Shown here piece after piece: positions 27,091-35,646 of a DNA stretch of 64,000 nt. Position 1 is the stretch's first letter. Every line of letters begins with the position of its first letter. This DNA is from Massilia sp. NR 4-1 (GTDB lineage: Bacteria; Pseudomonadota; Gammaproteobacteria; Burkholderiales; Burkholderiaceae_D): the NCBI RefSeq assembly GCF_001191005.1, contig NZ_CP012201.1:4836001-4900000 (forward strand). The letters run 5' to 3'. A program made the translations under genes and the position numbers. The notes under the pieces were generated by a model that worked only from the letters and a program-made list of their open reading frames with translations, did not search any database and was not told the origin of the DNA.

Positions 27091-30000
27091 ATGAGTATCG
27101 TCACCAGCATGTCCACCAAGCAGATTTCTGAGCTGACTACGGCCCAAATCGCCGGGCTGGTCACCTCAGATATCGCCGGCTTGAATTCGGACCAGTTCCG
27201 GGCCCTGACGACAACTCAGATACAGGCCTTCACCACCAACCAGGTGCCGGCCTTTACCACGGCCCAGATGGCCGCCGACATGACCACGGACCAGATCGTG
27301 GCCCTGACCGCCAACCAGGCGGGTGCGCTGACCACGCTGCAAGTTGCCAATCTCTCGACCAATAATATCGTTGCCCTGGAGACGGCCGATCTGGCCGCCC
27401 TGAAAACCGCGAATATCGCCGCCCTGAAATCGGCGCAGGTGGCCGCTATCACCACCACCCAGATCGGCGCCCTCGGCACCGCCCAGGTTGCCTCGCTGAG
27501 CACCGCCAGCCTGGCCAGCGGCATCACTACCGACCAGATCGTGGCCCTGAGCTCGGACCAGGTCGGCGCCCTGAGCACCGGCCAGTTCGCATCGCTGAGC
27601 ACCAATTCGATCGCCGCCATCGAAACCGCCGACATCGGCGGCCTGAAAACGGCCGTGATTTCCTCGTTGAAATCGGCGCAAATCGTGGCCCTGACCACCG
27701 GCCAGGTGGGCGCCCTGAGCACCAACCAGGTTACCGCCCTGAGCAGCGCCGCGACGGCCGGCCTGAGCACCGACCAGGTGGTGGCCCTGTCCTCCAACCA
27801 GGCGGCCGCCCTCAGCTCGAGCCAGGTGAACGCGCTGTCCACCAACGCGCTTGCCGCGCTTGAAACCGGCGACTTCGCCGCCCTGAAAACCTCGGTGATC
27901 GGCGCCCTGGGCAGCAACCAGACCAAGGCCCTGACCACCGACCAGATCGTGGCCCTGAGCACCAACCAGGTTGTCGCCCTGAGCAGCGCCGCCATGGTGG
28001 GCCTGAGCACCGACCAGGTCGTGGCCCTGTCCTCCAACCAGGCTTCGGTCCTCAGTTCGAGCCAGGTGAACGCCCTGTCGACCAGCGGTATCGCCGCCAT
28101 CGAAACCGGCGACTTCGCCGCCCTGAAAACGGCCGTGATCGGCGCCCTGAGCAGCAACCAGACCAAGGCCCTGACCACCGACCAGATCGTGGCCCTGACC
28201 TCGAACCAGGCGGCGGCCCTGAACAGCCAGCAAGTGGTGGGACTGGGCACCGACGCCATCGTTGCGCTGGAAACGGCCGACCTGCTGGCCCTGAAGACTT
28301 CCGTGATCGGCGCCCTGAGCACCAGCCAGTTCGCCGCCGTCACCACCAACCAGATCGGCGCGATGTCCACCGCCCAGATCGCCTCGCTGAGCACCGCCCA
28401 GCTGGCCTCGGGCCTGACCACCGACCAGGTGGTGGCCCTGTCGTCCAACCAGATCGGCGCCCTGAGCACCGGCCAGTTCGCCGCCCTGAGCAGCAACGCC
28501 GTGGCCGCGATTGAAACGGCCGACATCGGCGGTCTGAAAACCGCGGTGATCGCGGCCCTGAAATCGGCGCAGATGGCCGCTTTCACCACCGACCAGATCG
28601 TGGCGCTGAGCACCAACCAAGTTGTCGCCCTGAGCAGCACCGCGATGGCCGGCCTGACCACCGACCAGGTGGTGGCCCTGTCGTCCAACCAGGCTTCCGT
28701 CCTCAGTTCGAGCCAGGTCAACGCCCTGTCGACCAACGCGATTGCCGCGATTGAAACCGGCGACTTCGCCGCCCTGAAAACGGCCGTGATCGGCGCCCTG
28801 AGCAGCAACCAGACCAAGGCCCTGACCACCGACCAGATCGTGGCCCTGAGCTCGAACCAGGCCGCTGCGCTGAACAGCCAGCAAGTGGTGGGTCTGAGCA
28901 CCGACGCCATCGTGGCCATGGAAACGGCCGATCTGGCCGCGCTGAAGACTTCCGTGATCGGCGCCCTGAGCACCAGCCAGTTCGCCGCCGTCACCACCAA
29001 CCAGATCGGCGCGATGTCCACCGCCCAGATCGCCTCGCTGAGCACCGCCCAGCTGGCATCGGGCCTGACCACCGACCAGGTGGTGGCCCTGAGCTCGAAC
29101 CAGATCGGTGCCCTGAGCACCGGCCAGTTCGCCGCTTTGAGCAGCAATGCCGTGGGCGCGATCGAAACGGCTGACATTGTTGGCCTGAAAACCAATGTGA
29201 TCGCCGCCCTGAAATCGTCGCAGATGGCGGCCTTCACCACCAACCAGATCGTGGCGCTGAGCACCAACCAGGTTTCCGCGCTGAGCAGCACCGCGATGGC
29301 GGGCCTGAGCACCGACCAGGTGGTGGCCCTGTCGTCCAACCAGGCCTCGGTCCTGAGCTCGAGCCAGGTCAACGCCCTGTCGACCAACGCCGTGGCCGCG
29401 ATTGAAACCGGCGACTTCGCCGCCCTGAAAACGGCCGTGATCGGCGCCCTGAGCAGCAACCAGACCAAGGCCCTGACCACCGACCAGATCGTGGCCCTGA
29501 CCTCCAACCAGGCGGCAGCCCTGAACAGCCAGCAAGTGGTGGGCCTGAGCACCGACGCCATCGTCGCGCTGGAAACGGCGGACCTGGTGGCCCTGAAGAC
29601 CTCCGTAATCGGCGCCTTGGGCACCGGCCAGTTCGCCGCCATCACCACCAACCAGATCAGCTCGATGGCGACGGCCCAGATCGCGGCGCTGAGCACCGCC
29701 CAGCTGGCCTCGGGCTTGACCACCGACCAGGTGGTGGCCCTGTCGTCCAACCAGATCGGCGCCCTGAGCACCGGCCAGTTCGCCGCCCTGAGCAGCAATG
29801 CCGTGGCCGCGATTGAAACGGCCGACATCGGCGGTCTGAAAACCAATGTGATCGCCGCCCTGAAATCGTCGCAGATGGCGGCCTTCACCACCGACCAGAT
29901 CGTGGCGCTGAGCACCAACCAGGTGGTCGCCCTGAGCAGCACCGCGATGGCCGGCCTGAGCACCGACCAGGTGGTGGCGCTGTCGTCCAACCAGGCTTCC

Positions 30001-33000
30001 GTCCTCAGTTCGAGCCAGGTCAACGCCTTGTCGACCAATGCGGTCGCTGCGATCGAAACCGGCGACTTCGCCGCCCTGAAAACGGCCGTGATCGGCGCCC
30101 TGTCGAGCAACCAGACCAAGGCCCTGACCACCGACCAGATCGTGGCGCTGACCTCGAACCAGGCCGCGGCCCTGAGCAGCCAGCAAGTGGTGGGCCTGAG
30201 CACCGACGCCATCGTCGCGCTGGAAACGGCCGACCTGGCCGCGCTGAAGACTTCCGTGATCGGCACCCTGAGCACCAGCCAGTTCGCCGCCATCACCACC
30301 AACCAGATCAGCTCGATGGCGACGGCCCAGATCGCGGCGCTGAGCACCGCCCAGCTGGCCTCCGGCCTGACCACCGACCAGGTGGTGGCCCTGTCCTCCA
30401 ACCAGATCGGCGCCCTGAGCACCGCCCAGTTTGCCGCCTTGAGCAGCAACGCCGTGGCCGCGATTGAAACGGCCGATATCGGCGGCCTGAAAACCGCGGT
30501 GATCGCGGCCCTGAAATCGTCGCAGATGGCGGCCTTCACCACCGACCAGATCGTGGCGCTGAGCACCAACCAGGTTGTCGCCCTGAGCAGCGCCGCGATG
30601 GCCGGCCTGAACACCGACCAGGTGGTGGCCCTGTCGTCCAACCAGGCCTCGGTCCTGAGTTCGAGCCAGGTCAACGCGCTGTCGACCAACGCCGTGGCTG
30701 CGATCGAAACCGGCGACTTCGCCGCCCTGAAAACGGCCGTGATCGGCGCCCTGTCGAGCAACCAGACCAAGGCCTTGACCACCGACCAGATCGTGGCCCT
30801 GACTTCCAACCAGGCCGCTGCCCTGAGCAGCCAGCAGGTGGTGGGTCTGAGCACCGACGCCATCGTCGCCATGGAAACGGCCGACCTGGCCGCGTTGAAG
30901 ACTTCCGTGATCGGCACCCTGAGCACCAGCCAGTTCGCCGCCGTCACCACCAACCAGATCGGCGCGATGTCCACCGCCCAGATCTCGGCGCTGAACACCG
31001 CGCAGCTGGCATCGGGCCTGACCACCGACCAGGTGGTGGCCCTGAGCTCGAACCAGATCGGCGCCCTGAGCACCGCCCAGTTCGCCGCCCTGAGCAGCAA
31101 TGCCGTGGGTGCGATTGAAACGGCTGACATCGTTGGCCTGAAAACCAATGTGATCGCGGCCCTGAAATCGTCGCAGATGGCGGCCTTCACCACCAACCAG
31201 ATCGTGGCCCTGAGCACCAACCAGGTTTCCGCGCTGAGCAGCACCGCGATGGCCGGCCTGAGCACCGACCAGGTGGTGGCCCTGTCGTCCAACCAGGCCT
31301 CGGTCCTGAGTTCGAGCCAGGTCAATGCGCTGTCGACCAATGCGATTGCCGCGATTGAAACCGGCGACCTGGCCGCCCTGAAGACCTCGGTGATCGCCGC
31401 CCTCGGCAGCAACCAGGCCAAGGCTTTGACCACCGACCAGATCGTGGCCCTGAGCACCAACCAGGTCATCGCCCTGAGCAGCAGCGCCATGGTGGGCCTG
31501 AACTCCGACCAGGTGGTGGCCCTGTCCTCCAACCAGGCTGCCGCCCTGAGCTCGAGCCAGGTGAACGCCCTGTCGACCAGCTCGGTGGCCGCCATCGAAA
31601 CCGGCGACTTTGCCGCCCTGAAAACGGCCGTGATCGGCGCCCTGAGCAGCAACCAGGCCAAGGCCCTGACCACCGACCAGATCGTGGCCCTGACCTCGAA
31701 CCAGGCCGCTGCCCTGAACAGCCAGCAGGTGGTGGGTCTGGGCACCGATGCCATCGTCGCGCTGGAAACGGCCGACCTGGTCGCGCTGAAGACCTCGGTG
31801 ATCGGCGCCCTGAGCACCAGCCAGTTCGCCGCCATCACGACCAACCAGATCAGCTCGATGGCAACGACCCAGATCTCGGCGCTGAGCACCGCCCAGCTGG
31901 CATCCGGCCTGAACACCGACCAGGTGGTGGCCCTGTCGTCCAACCAGGTGGGTGCGCTGAGCACCGCCCAGGTGGCTGCCTTCGGCACCAGCGCCGTGGC
32001 CGCGATTGAAACGGCCGATATCGGCGCCCTGAAAACGGCCGCCATCGCTGCCCTGAAATCGGCCCAGGTCGCTGCCTTGACCACCGACCAGTTCGCCGCC
32101 CTGGGTTCGGCCCAAGTCGCCGCCCTGAGCACGGCCAATATCGCCAGCGGCCTGACCACCGACCAGGTGGTGGCCCTGACCACGACCCAGGCCTCGGCCC
32201 TGAGTTCGGCCCAGCTGGCGGCCTTCAGCACCGCTGCGGTTGCCGCGCTGGAAACCGCGGATATCGTGGCTCTGAAGTCCAGCGCGATCAGCGCCCTGAG
32301 CAGCAGCCAGGTCGCCGCCCTGGGCACCAGCCAGCTGGCAGCCATCGAGACCGCCGACATCGGCGCGCTGAAAACCGCGGCCATCCGCGGCCTGAGCACC
32401 GACCAGGTCCAGGCGATCACCACCAGCCAGATCAAGGCGCTGACTTCGAGCCAGGTGTGCGCGCTGACCTCGACCCAGGTGCAGGCCCTGACCTCGGACC
32501 AGATCAACGCCTTCACCACGCCGTTCTACACCCCGGTGGTGCTGGACTTGAACGGCAACGGCATCGAGACCCTGTCGACCGACGCCGGTGTGAACTTCGA
32601 CCTGCTGGCCAACGGCAGCAAGCTGAACACCGGCTGGGTGGGCGGCGGCGACGGCCTGCTGGCCCTGGACCGCAACGGCGACGGCATCATCAACGATGGT
32701 TCCGAACTGTTCGGCTCCGGCACCACCCTGGCCAACGGCCAGAAAGCCGGCAATGGCTACCAGGCCATGGCTGAGCTGGACAGCAACGGCGACGGCGTCC
32801 TGAGCGCCGCCGACAGCGCCTTCGGCCAGCTGCGCGTCTGGGTCGACGGCAATGCCGACGGTGTGAGCCAGGCCGACGAGCTGAAATCGCTGGCCGAGCT
32901 GAATATCGCCAAGCTGGATCTGAAGGCACAGCAGAACGTGTCCTGGAACAACGGTAACCTGGTGGGCCTGACCTCGACCTACGAGACCACCGACGGCCAG

Positions 33001-33333
33001 TCCCACGCCGCCGCCGACGTCTGGTTCGCCGCCAAACCGGCTGCCGCCGCCAGCGCCACCAGCAGCGTCAGCAGCCTGGTGCAAGCGATCGGCGCCTTCG
33101 GCAACGAGGCGGCGCCAGGCAACGCCGCCAGCCATAAACTGGACGCCGCCAACGGTGGCAACGGCAGCAATGTGGCCGCCAACGTGGCTTCGATGGCCGG
33201 CGCGATCCGCAGCTTCGAAGTGGCCAACAAGCCGAACGGTGCGGAAAACATGGCGTCCAGCGAAGAAACCCTGCGTCTGAAAGCGCTGAACAGCGCTGCC
33301 GGCCACGGCTTCCTGGCGGCGCCGCAGAAGTAA
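27091..33333 (+). CDS. Giant octapeptide-repeat protein 1, type I-secreted surface protein candidate
   Basis: A 2080-residue protein with no Sec signal. Residues about 10-1805 are an unbroken run of roughly 220 octads of pattern [A/G]-L-[S/T]-[S/T]-x-Q-[V/I]-x, for example ALTTDQIV and ALSSNQAS. At intervals, octads of the type ETADI-x-x-LKT-x-x-I break the pattern. Superimposed is a 651-bp higher-order repeat. From residue about 1811 comes a calcium-binding-type domain: VVLDLNGNGIETLS, LDRNGDGIINDGSELFG, LDSNGDGVLSAADS. A low-complexity tail ends GFLAAPQK. The C-terminal acidic loops and the adjacent ABC/HlyD genes indicate type I export. Each octad offers two Ser/Thr, a plausible O-glycosylation surface given the GT41 enzymes nearby. 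The start at 27091 has AAGGAG 8 nt upstream. A paralogue lies at 53185-59319. Exact role unknown; adhesion or matrix formation is inferred. Confidence 0.85.
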   Translation: MSIVTSMSTKQISELTTAQIAGLVTSDIAGLNSDQFRALTTTQIQAFTTNQVPAFTTAQMAADMTTDQIVALTANQAGALTTLQVANLSTNNIVALETADLAALKTANIAALKSAQVAAITTTQIGALGTAQVASLSTASLASGITTDQIVALSSDQVGALSTGQFASLSTNSIAAIETADIGGLKTAVISSLKSAQIVALTTGQVGALSTNQVTALSSAATAGLSTDQVVALSSNQAAALSSSQVNALSTNALAALETGDFAALKTSVIGALGSNQTKALTTDQIVALSTNQVVALSSAAMVGLSTDQVVALSSNQASVLSSSQVNALSTSGIAAIETGDFAALKTAVIGALSSNQTKALTTDQIVALTSNQAAALNSQQVVGLGTDAIVALETADLLALKTSVIGALSTSQFAAVTTNQIGAMSTAQIASLSTAQLASGLTTDQVVALSSNQIGALSTGQFAALSSNAVAAIETADIGGLKTAVIAALKSAQMAAFTTDQIVALSTNQVVALSSTAMAGLTTDQVVALSSNQASVLSSSQVNALSTNAIAAIETGDFAALKTAVIGALSSNQTKALTTDQIVALSSNQAAALNSQQVVGLSTDAIVAMETADLAALKTSVIGALSTSQFAAVTTNQIGAMSTAQIASLSTAQLASGLTTDQVVALSSNQIGALSTGQFAALSSNAVGAIETADIVGLKTNVIAALKSSQMAAFTTNQIVALSTNQVSALSSTAMAGLSTDQVVALSSNQASVLSSSQVNALSTNAVAAIETGDFAALKTAVIGALSSNQTKALTTDQIVALTSNQAAALNSQQVVGLSTDAIVALETADLVALKTSVIGALGTGQFAAITTNQISSMATAQIAALSTAQLASGLTTDQVVALSSNQIGALSTGQFAALSSNAVAAIETADIGGLKTNVIAALKSSQMAAFTTDQIVALSTNQVVALSSTAMAGLSTDQVVALSSNQASVLSSSQVNALSTNAVAAIETGDFAALKTAVIGALSSNQTKALTTDQIVALTSNQAAALSSQQVVGLSTDAIVALETADLAALKTSVIGTLSTSQFAAITTNQISSMATAQIAALSTAQLASGLTTDQVVALSSNQIGALSTAQFAALSSNAVAAIETADIGGLKTAVIAALKSSQMAAFTTDQIVALSTNQVVALSSAAMAGLNTDQVVALSSNQASVLSSSQVNALSTNAVAAIETGDFAALKTAVIGALSSNQTKALTTDQIVALTSNQAAALSSQQVVGLSTDAIVAMETADLAALKTSVIGTLSTSQFAAVTTNQIGAMSTAQISALNTAQLASGLTTDQVVALSSNQIGALSTAQFAALSSNAVGAIETADIVGLKTNVIAALKSSQMAAFTTNQIVALSTNQVSALSSTAMAGLSTDQVVALSSNQASVLSSSQVNALSTNAIAAIETGDLAALKTSVIAALGSNQAKALTTDQIVALSTNQVIALSSSAMVGLNSDQVVALSSNQAAALSSSQVNALSTSSVAAIETGDFAALKTAVIGALSSNQAKALTTDQIVALTSNQAAALNSQQVVGLGTDAIVALETADLVALKTSVIGALSTSQFAAITTNQISSMATTQISALSTAQLASGLNTDQVVALSSNQVGALSTAQVAAFGTSAVAAIETADIGALKTAAIAALKSAQVAALTTDQFAALGSAQVAALSTANIASGLTTDQVVALTTTQASALSSAQLAAFSTAAVAALETADIVALKSSAISALSSSQVAALGTSQLAAIETADIGALKTAAIRGLSTDQVQAITTSQIKALTSSQVCALTSTQVQALTSDQINAFTTPFYTPVVLDLNGNGIETLSTDAGVNFDLLANGSKLNTGWVGGGDGLLALDRNGDGIINDGSELFGSGTTLANGQKAGNGYQAMAELDSNGDGVLSAADSAFGQLRVWVDGNADGVSQADELKSLAELNIAKLDLKAQQNVSWNNGNLVGLTSTYETTDGQSHAAADVWFAAKPAAAASATSSVSSLVQAIGAFGNEAAPGNAASHKLDAANGGNGSNVAANVASMAGAIRSFEVANKPNGAENMASSEETLRLKALNSAAGHGFLAAPQK
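27862..31596 (+). repeat. Higher-order tandem repeat: five 651-bp units flanked by 240-bp units
   Basis: The marker GAAACCGGCGAC recurs at 27862, 28102, 28753, 29404, 30055, 30706, 31357 and 31597. Spacings are 240, five times 651, then 240. Each 651-bp unit encodes 217 residues (27 octads plus one residue, the extra one at LASGLTTDQ). Units differ at few positions. After 31597 a further partial, diverging unit continues. Such near-identical units indicate recent homogenisation by unequal recombination and make copy number uncertain in short-read assemblies. Confidence 0.9.
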
Positions 33334-33402
33334 GCATTTGCCCCATCCGTGGGCAGAACCGGGTAGGGGAACGGGCAGCCGTCCCCCTGTTTCCCAGAAT
33401 CA

Positions 33403-33437
33403 AAAGCGGCAAGACGACCAGTCTTGCCGCTTTTTTC
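33403..33437 (+). terminator. Intrinsic terminator after giant protein 1
   Basis: Stem GCGGCAAGAC / GTCTTGCCGC with a 5-nt loop, then six T. It separates the giant gene from the secretion genes, which therefore need readthrough or their own promoter in 33438-33501 (a TAGAAT at 33464 is a possible -10). Confidence 0.9.
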
Positions 33438-33501
33438 ATGCATTTGCTTTTTGCGGCCTAGAGTAGAATCCTTGAGCGATAACACTGCGCCAAGCTCACT
33501 A

Positions 33502-35646
33502 ATGTCCGAAAAATTTCCACATACCGCAATCCAGTGCCTGACGGCTGTCGCCCAGCATCACGGCTTGCAGATCAATCCGGAGCGCTTGATCGACGACTAT
33601 GCCTTGGGTGCGGTGGAACCCTCTCCCGGCGTGCTGCTGCGCATTGCCAACGACATTGGCCTGAAAGCCAAATCGGACAATCTGAGCTGGGAAAAGCTGC
33701 TGGCCCAGGGCGGCGTCTTTCCCCTGCTGGCGCGCCTGAAAAACCAGAATATGGTGATCGTGGTCGGCGCCACCGGCGCCGGTGCCGGCGCCAAGGTGGC
33801 CGTGCTGAATCCGGCCGCCCGCAATGCCGAAGTGGTGATGCTGGACCGCGCCCAGTTCACCGAGTACTGGACCGGCGAAGTGCTGTTCCTGAAACGCCAG
33901 CACAAGCTGACCGACCCCAACCAGCCTTTCGGCCTGCGCTGGTTCATTCCTGAAATTCTCAAGCAGAAGGCGGCCTTCCGCGACATCCTGATCGCCGCCA
34001 TCGCCATGCACCTGCTGTCGCTGGCCTCGCCCATGTTCTTCCAGTTGGTGATCGACAAGGTGCTGACCCACCAGAGCATCAGTACCTTGTGGGTACTGGC
34101 GGCCGGCATCGTCATGGCGCTCTCCTTCGACGCCCTGTTCGGCTTCCTGCGCCAGATGCTGACCCTGGCCGCCAGCAACAAGATCGATATGCGTCTGACG
34201 CGGCGCACCTTCGGCCATCTGCTGTCCCTGCCCATCGACTACTTCGAGACGACGACGGCCGGCATCATCACGCGCCATATGCAGCAGCTGGAGAAAATCC
34301 GCAGCTTCCTGACCGGCCGCCTGTTCTTCACCGGCCTCGATCTGCTGGCGCTGCTGGTCTTCCTGCCCATCCTGTTCTCCTACTCCTTCAAGCTGACCAT
34401 GGTGGTGCTGCTGTTCGCCGCCATGATCGCCGGCGTGGTGATGGCCATGGTGCCGACCTTCCAGCGCCGCCTCAACGCCCTGTATACGGCGGAAGGCATG
34501 CGCCAGGCCATGCTGGTGGAAACCATCCACGGCATGCGCACGGTCAAAGCCCTGGCCATCGAACCGGCCCAGCGCCGCGACTGGGACCAGCGCTCGGCCG
34601 AAGCGATCAATATGCACTTCCGCGTCGGCCAGATCTCGATCACCGGCAACGCCGTCACCGACTTCCTGGGCAAGATGATGCCCGTGACCCTGATCGTCAT
34701 CGGCGCCCAGGACGTGTTCGACCAGACCCTTTCGATCGGCGCCCTGATCGCCTTCCAGATGCTGTCGCAGCGCGTGACCCAGCCCCTGATCTCCATCGTC
34801 GGCCTGGTCAACGAATACCAGGAAACCGCGCTGTCGGTGCGCATGCTGGGCGAGGTGATGAACCGCGCGCCGGAAGGGCGCGCCGGCGCCGGCGGCCTGC
34901 GTCCCGTGCTGACGGGCCAGATCAAGTTCGAGGACGTGACCTTCCGCTATCCCGGCTCGCAGACCAATGCGCTGGACCGCACCAGCCTGACCATCGAACC
35001 GAACACCGTGGTCGGCATCGTCGGCCGCAGCGGCTCGGGCAAGACCACGCTGACCAAGGTGATCCAGGGCCTGTACAACATCCAGGAAGGCATCGTGCGC
35101 TTCGACGGTTTCGACGCGCGCGAGATCGAACTGGCCCATTTGCGGCGCCAGATCGGCGTGGTCCTGCAGGAGAACTTCCTGTTCCGCGGCACCGTGCGCG
35201 AAAACCTGGTGGTCACCAAGCCCGACGCCACCTTCGAGGAAATCGCCGAAGCGGCGGCGGCGGCCGGCGCCGACGAATTCATCGAACGCCTGCCGCAGGG
35301 TTACGACACTCTGCTGGAGGAAAACGCCTCCAACCTCTCGGGCGGCCAGAAACAGCGCCTGTCGATCGCCCGCACCCTGCTGGCCAAGCCGCGCATCCTG
35401 ATCCTGGACGAAGCGGCCAGCGCGCTCGATCCGGAAAGCGAAGCCATCTTTATCCGCAACCTGTCGCGCATCGCCGTGGGCCGCACCGTGGTGATGATCT
35501 CGCACCGCCTGTCGACCCTGGTCAATGCCGACTCCATTTTGGTGATGCAGCGCGGCCGCCTGGTCGATGCCGGCCGCCACGAAGAACTGCTCACCCGCAG
35601 CGACACTTATCAACACTTATGGAACCAGCAAACAAGCCACCTGTGA
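33502..35646 (+). CDS. Type I secretion ABC transporter (HlyB-like)
   Basis: A 714-residue protein, close to HlyB length. Residues 1-125 form a C39-like domain in which the catalytic Cys position reads Thr (HTAIQCLTAVAQHHG), so it should bind rather than cleave the substrate. A six-helix membrane domain (about 135-450) follows. The nucleotide-binding domain has Walker A GRSGSGKTTL, signature NLSGGQKQRL, Walker B ILILDEAASALD and the H-loop SHRLST. It exports unfolded proteins with C-terminal signals in one step. It lies directly downstream of giant protein 1, the obvious substrate; giant 2 is probably a second one. Start chosen at MSEKFPHT, the usual HlyB-type opening. Confidence 0.95.
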   Translation: MSEKFPHTAIQCLTAVAQHHGLQINPERLIDDYALGAVEPSPGVLLRIANDIGLKAKSDNLSWEKLLAQGGVFPLLARLKNQNMVIVVGATGAGAGAKVAVLNPAARNAEVVMLDRAQFTEYWTGEVLFLKRQHKLTDPNQPFGLRWFIPEILKQKAAFRDILIAAIAMHLLSLASPMFFQLVIDKVLTHQSISTLWVLAAGIVMALSFDALFGFLRQMLTLAASNKIDMRLTRRTFGHLLSLPIDYFETTTAGIITRHMQQLEKIRSFLTGRLFFTGLDLLALLVFLPILFSYSFKLTMVVLLFAAMIAGVVMAMVPTFQRRLNALYTAEGMRQAMLVETIHGMRTVKALAIEPAQRRDWDQRSAEAINMHFRVGQISITGNAVTDFLGKMMPVTLIVIGAQDVFDQTLSIGALIAFQMLSQRVTQPLISIVGLVNEYQETALSVRMLGEVMNRAPEGRAGAGGLRPVLTGQIKFEDVTFRYPGSQTNALDRTSLTIEPNTVVGIVGRSGSGKTTLTKVIQGLYNIQEGIVRFDGFDAREIELAHLRRQIGVVLQENFLFRGTVRENLVVTKPDATFEEIAEAAAAAGADEFIERLPQGYDTLLEENASNLSGGQKQRLSIARTLLAKPRILILDEAASALDPESEAIFIRNLSRIAVGRTVVMISHRLSTLVNADSILVMQRGRLVDAGRHEELLTRSDTYQHLWNQQTSHL

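Noticed and set aside
27862..31596. 651-bp array as CRISPR or other non-coding repeat
   Set aside because: The repeats are in frame, protein-coding and contiguous without spacers.
27100..32510. Resemblance of LTTDQVVALSSNQ-type octads to TALE repeats (LTPEQVVAIASN...)
   Set aside because: TALE repeats are 33-35 residues with a two-residue specificity site. Here the period is 8 residues, the protein has a type I secretion context, and there is no nuclear or DNA-binding signature. The likeness is a short-motif coincidence.
27166..33306. Very long minus-strand reading frames (over 1700 and 2000 codons) opposite giant protein 1
   Set aside because: They arise because 24-bp periodic, GC-rich codons keep other frames free of stops. 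They have no plausible start context, and the encoded proteins mirror the repeat.
27091..33333. HMW1C-style N-glycosylation of the giant proteins
   Set aside because: HMW1C uses N-x-S/T sequons. Octads mostly have S/T-N-Q-V/A, where the residue two after Asn is not Ser/Thr, so O-linkage to Ser/Thr is more plausible.
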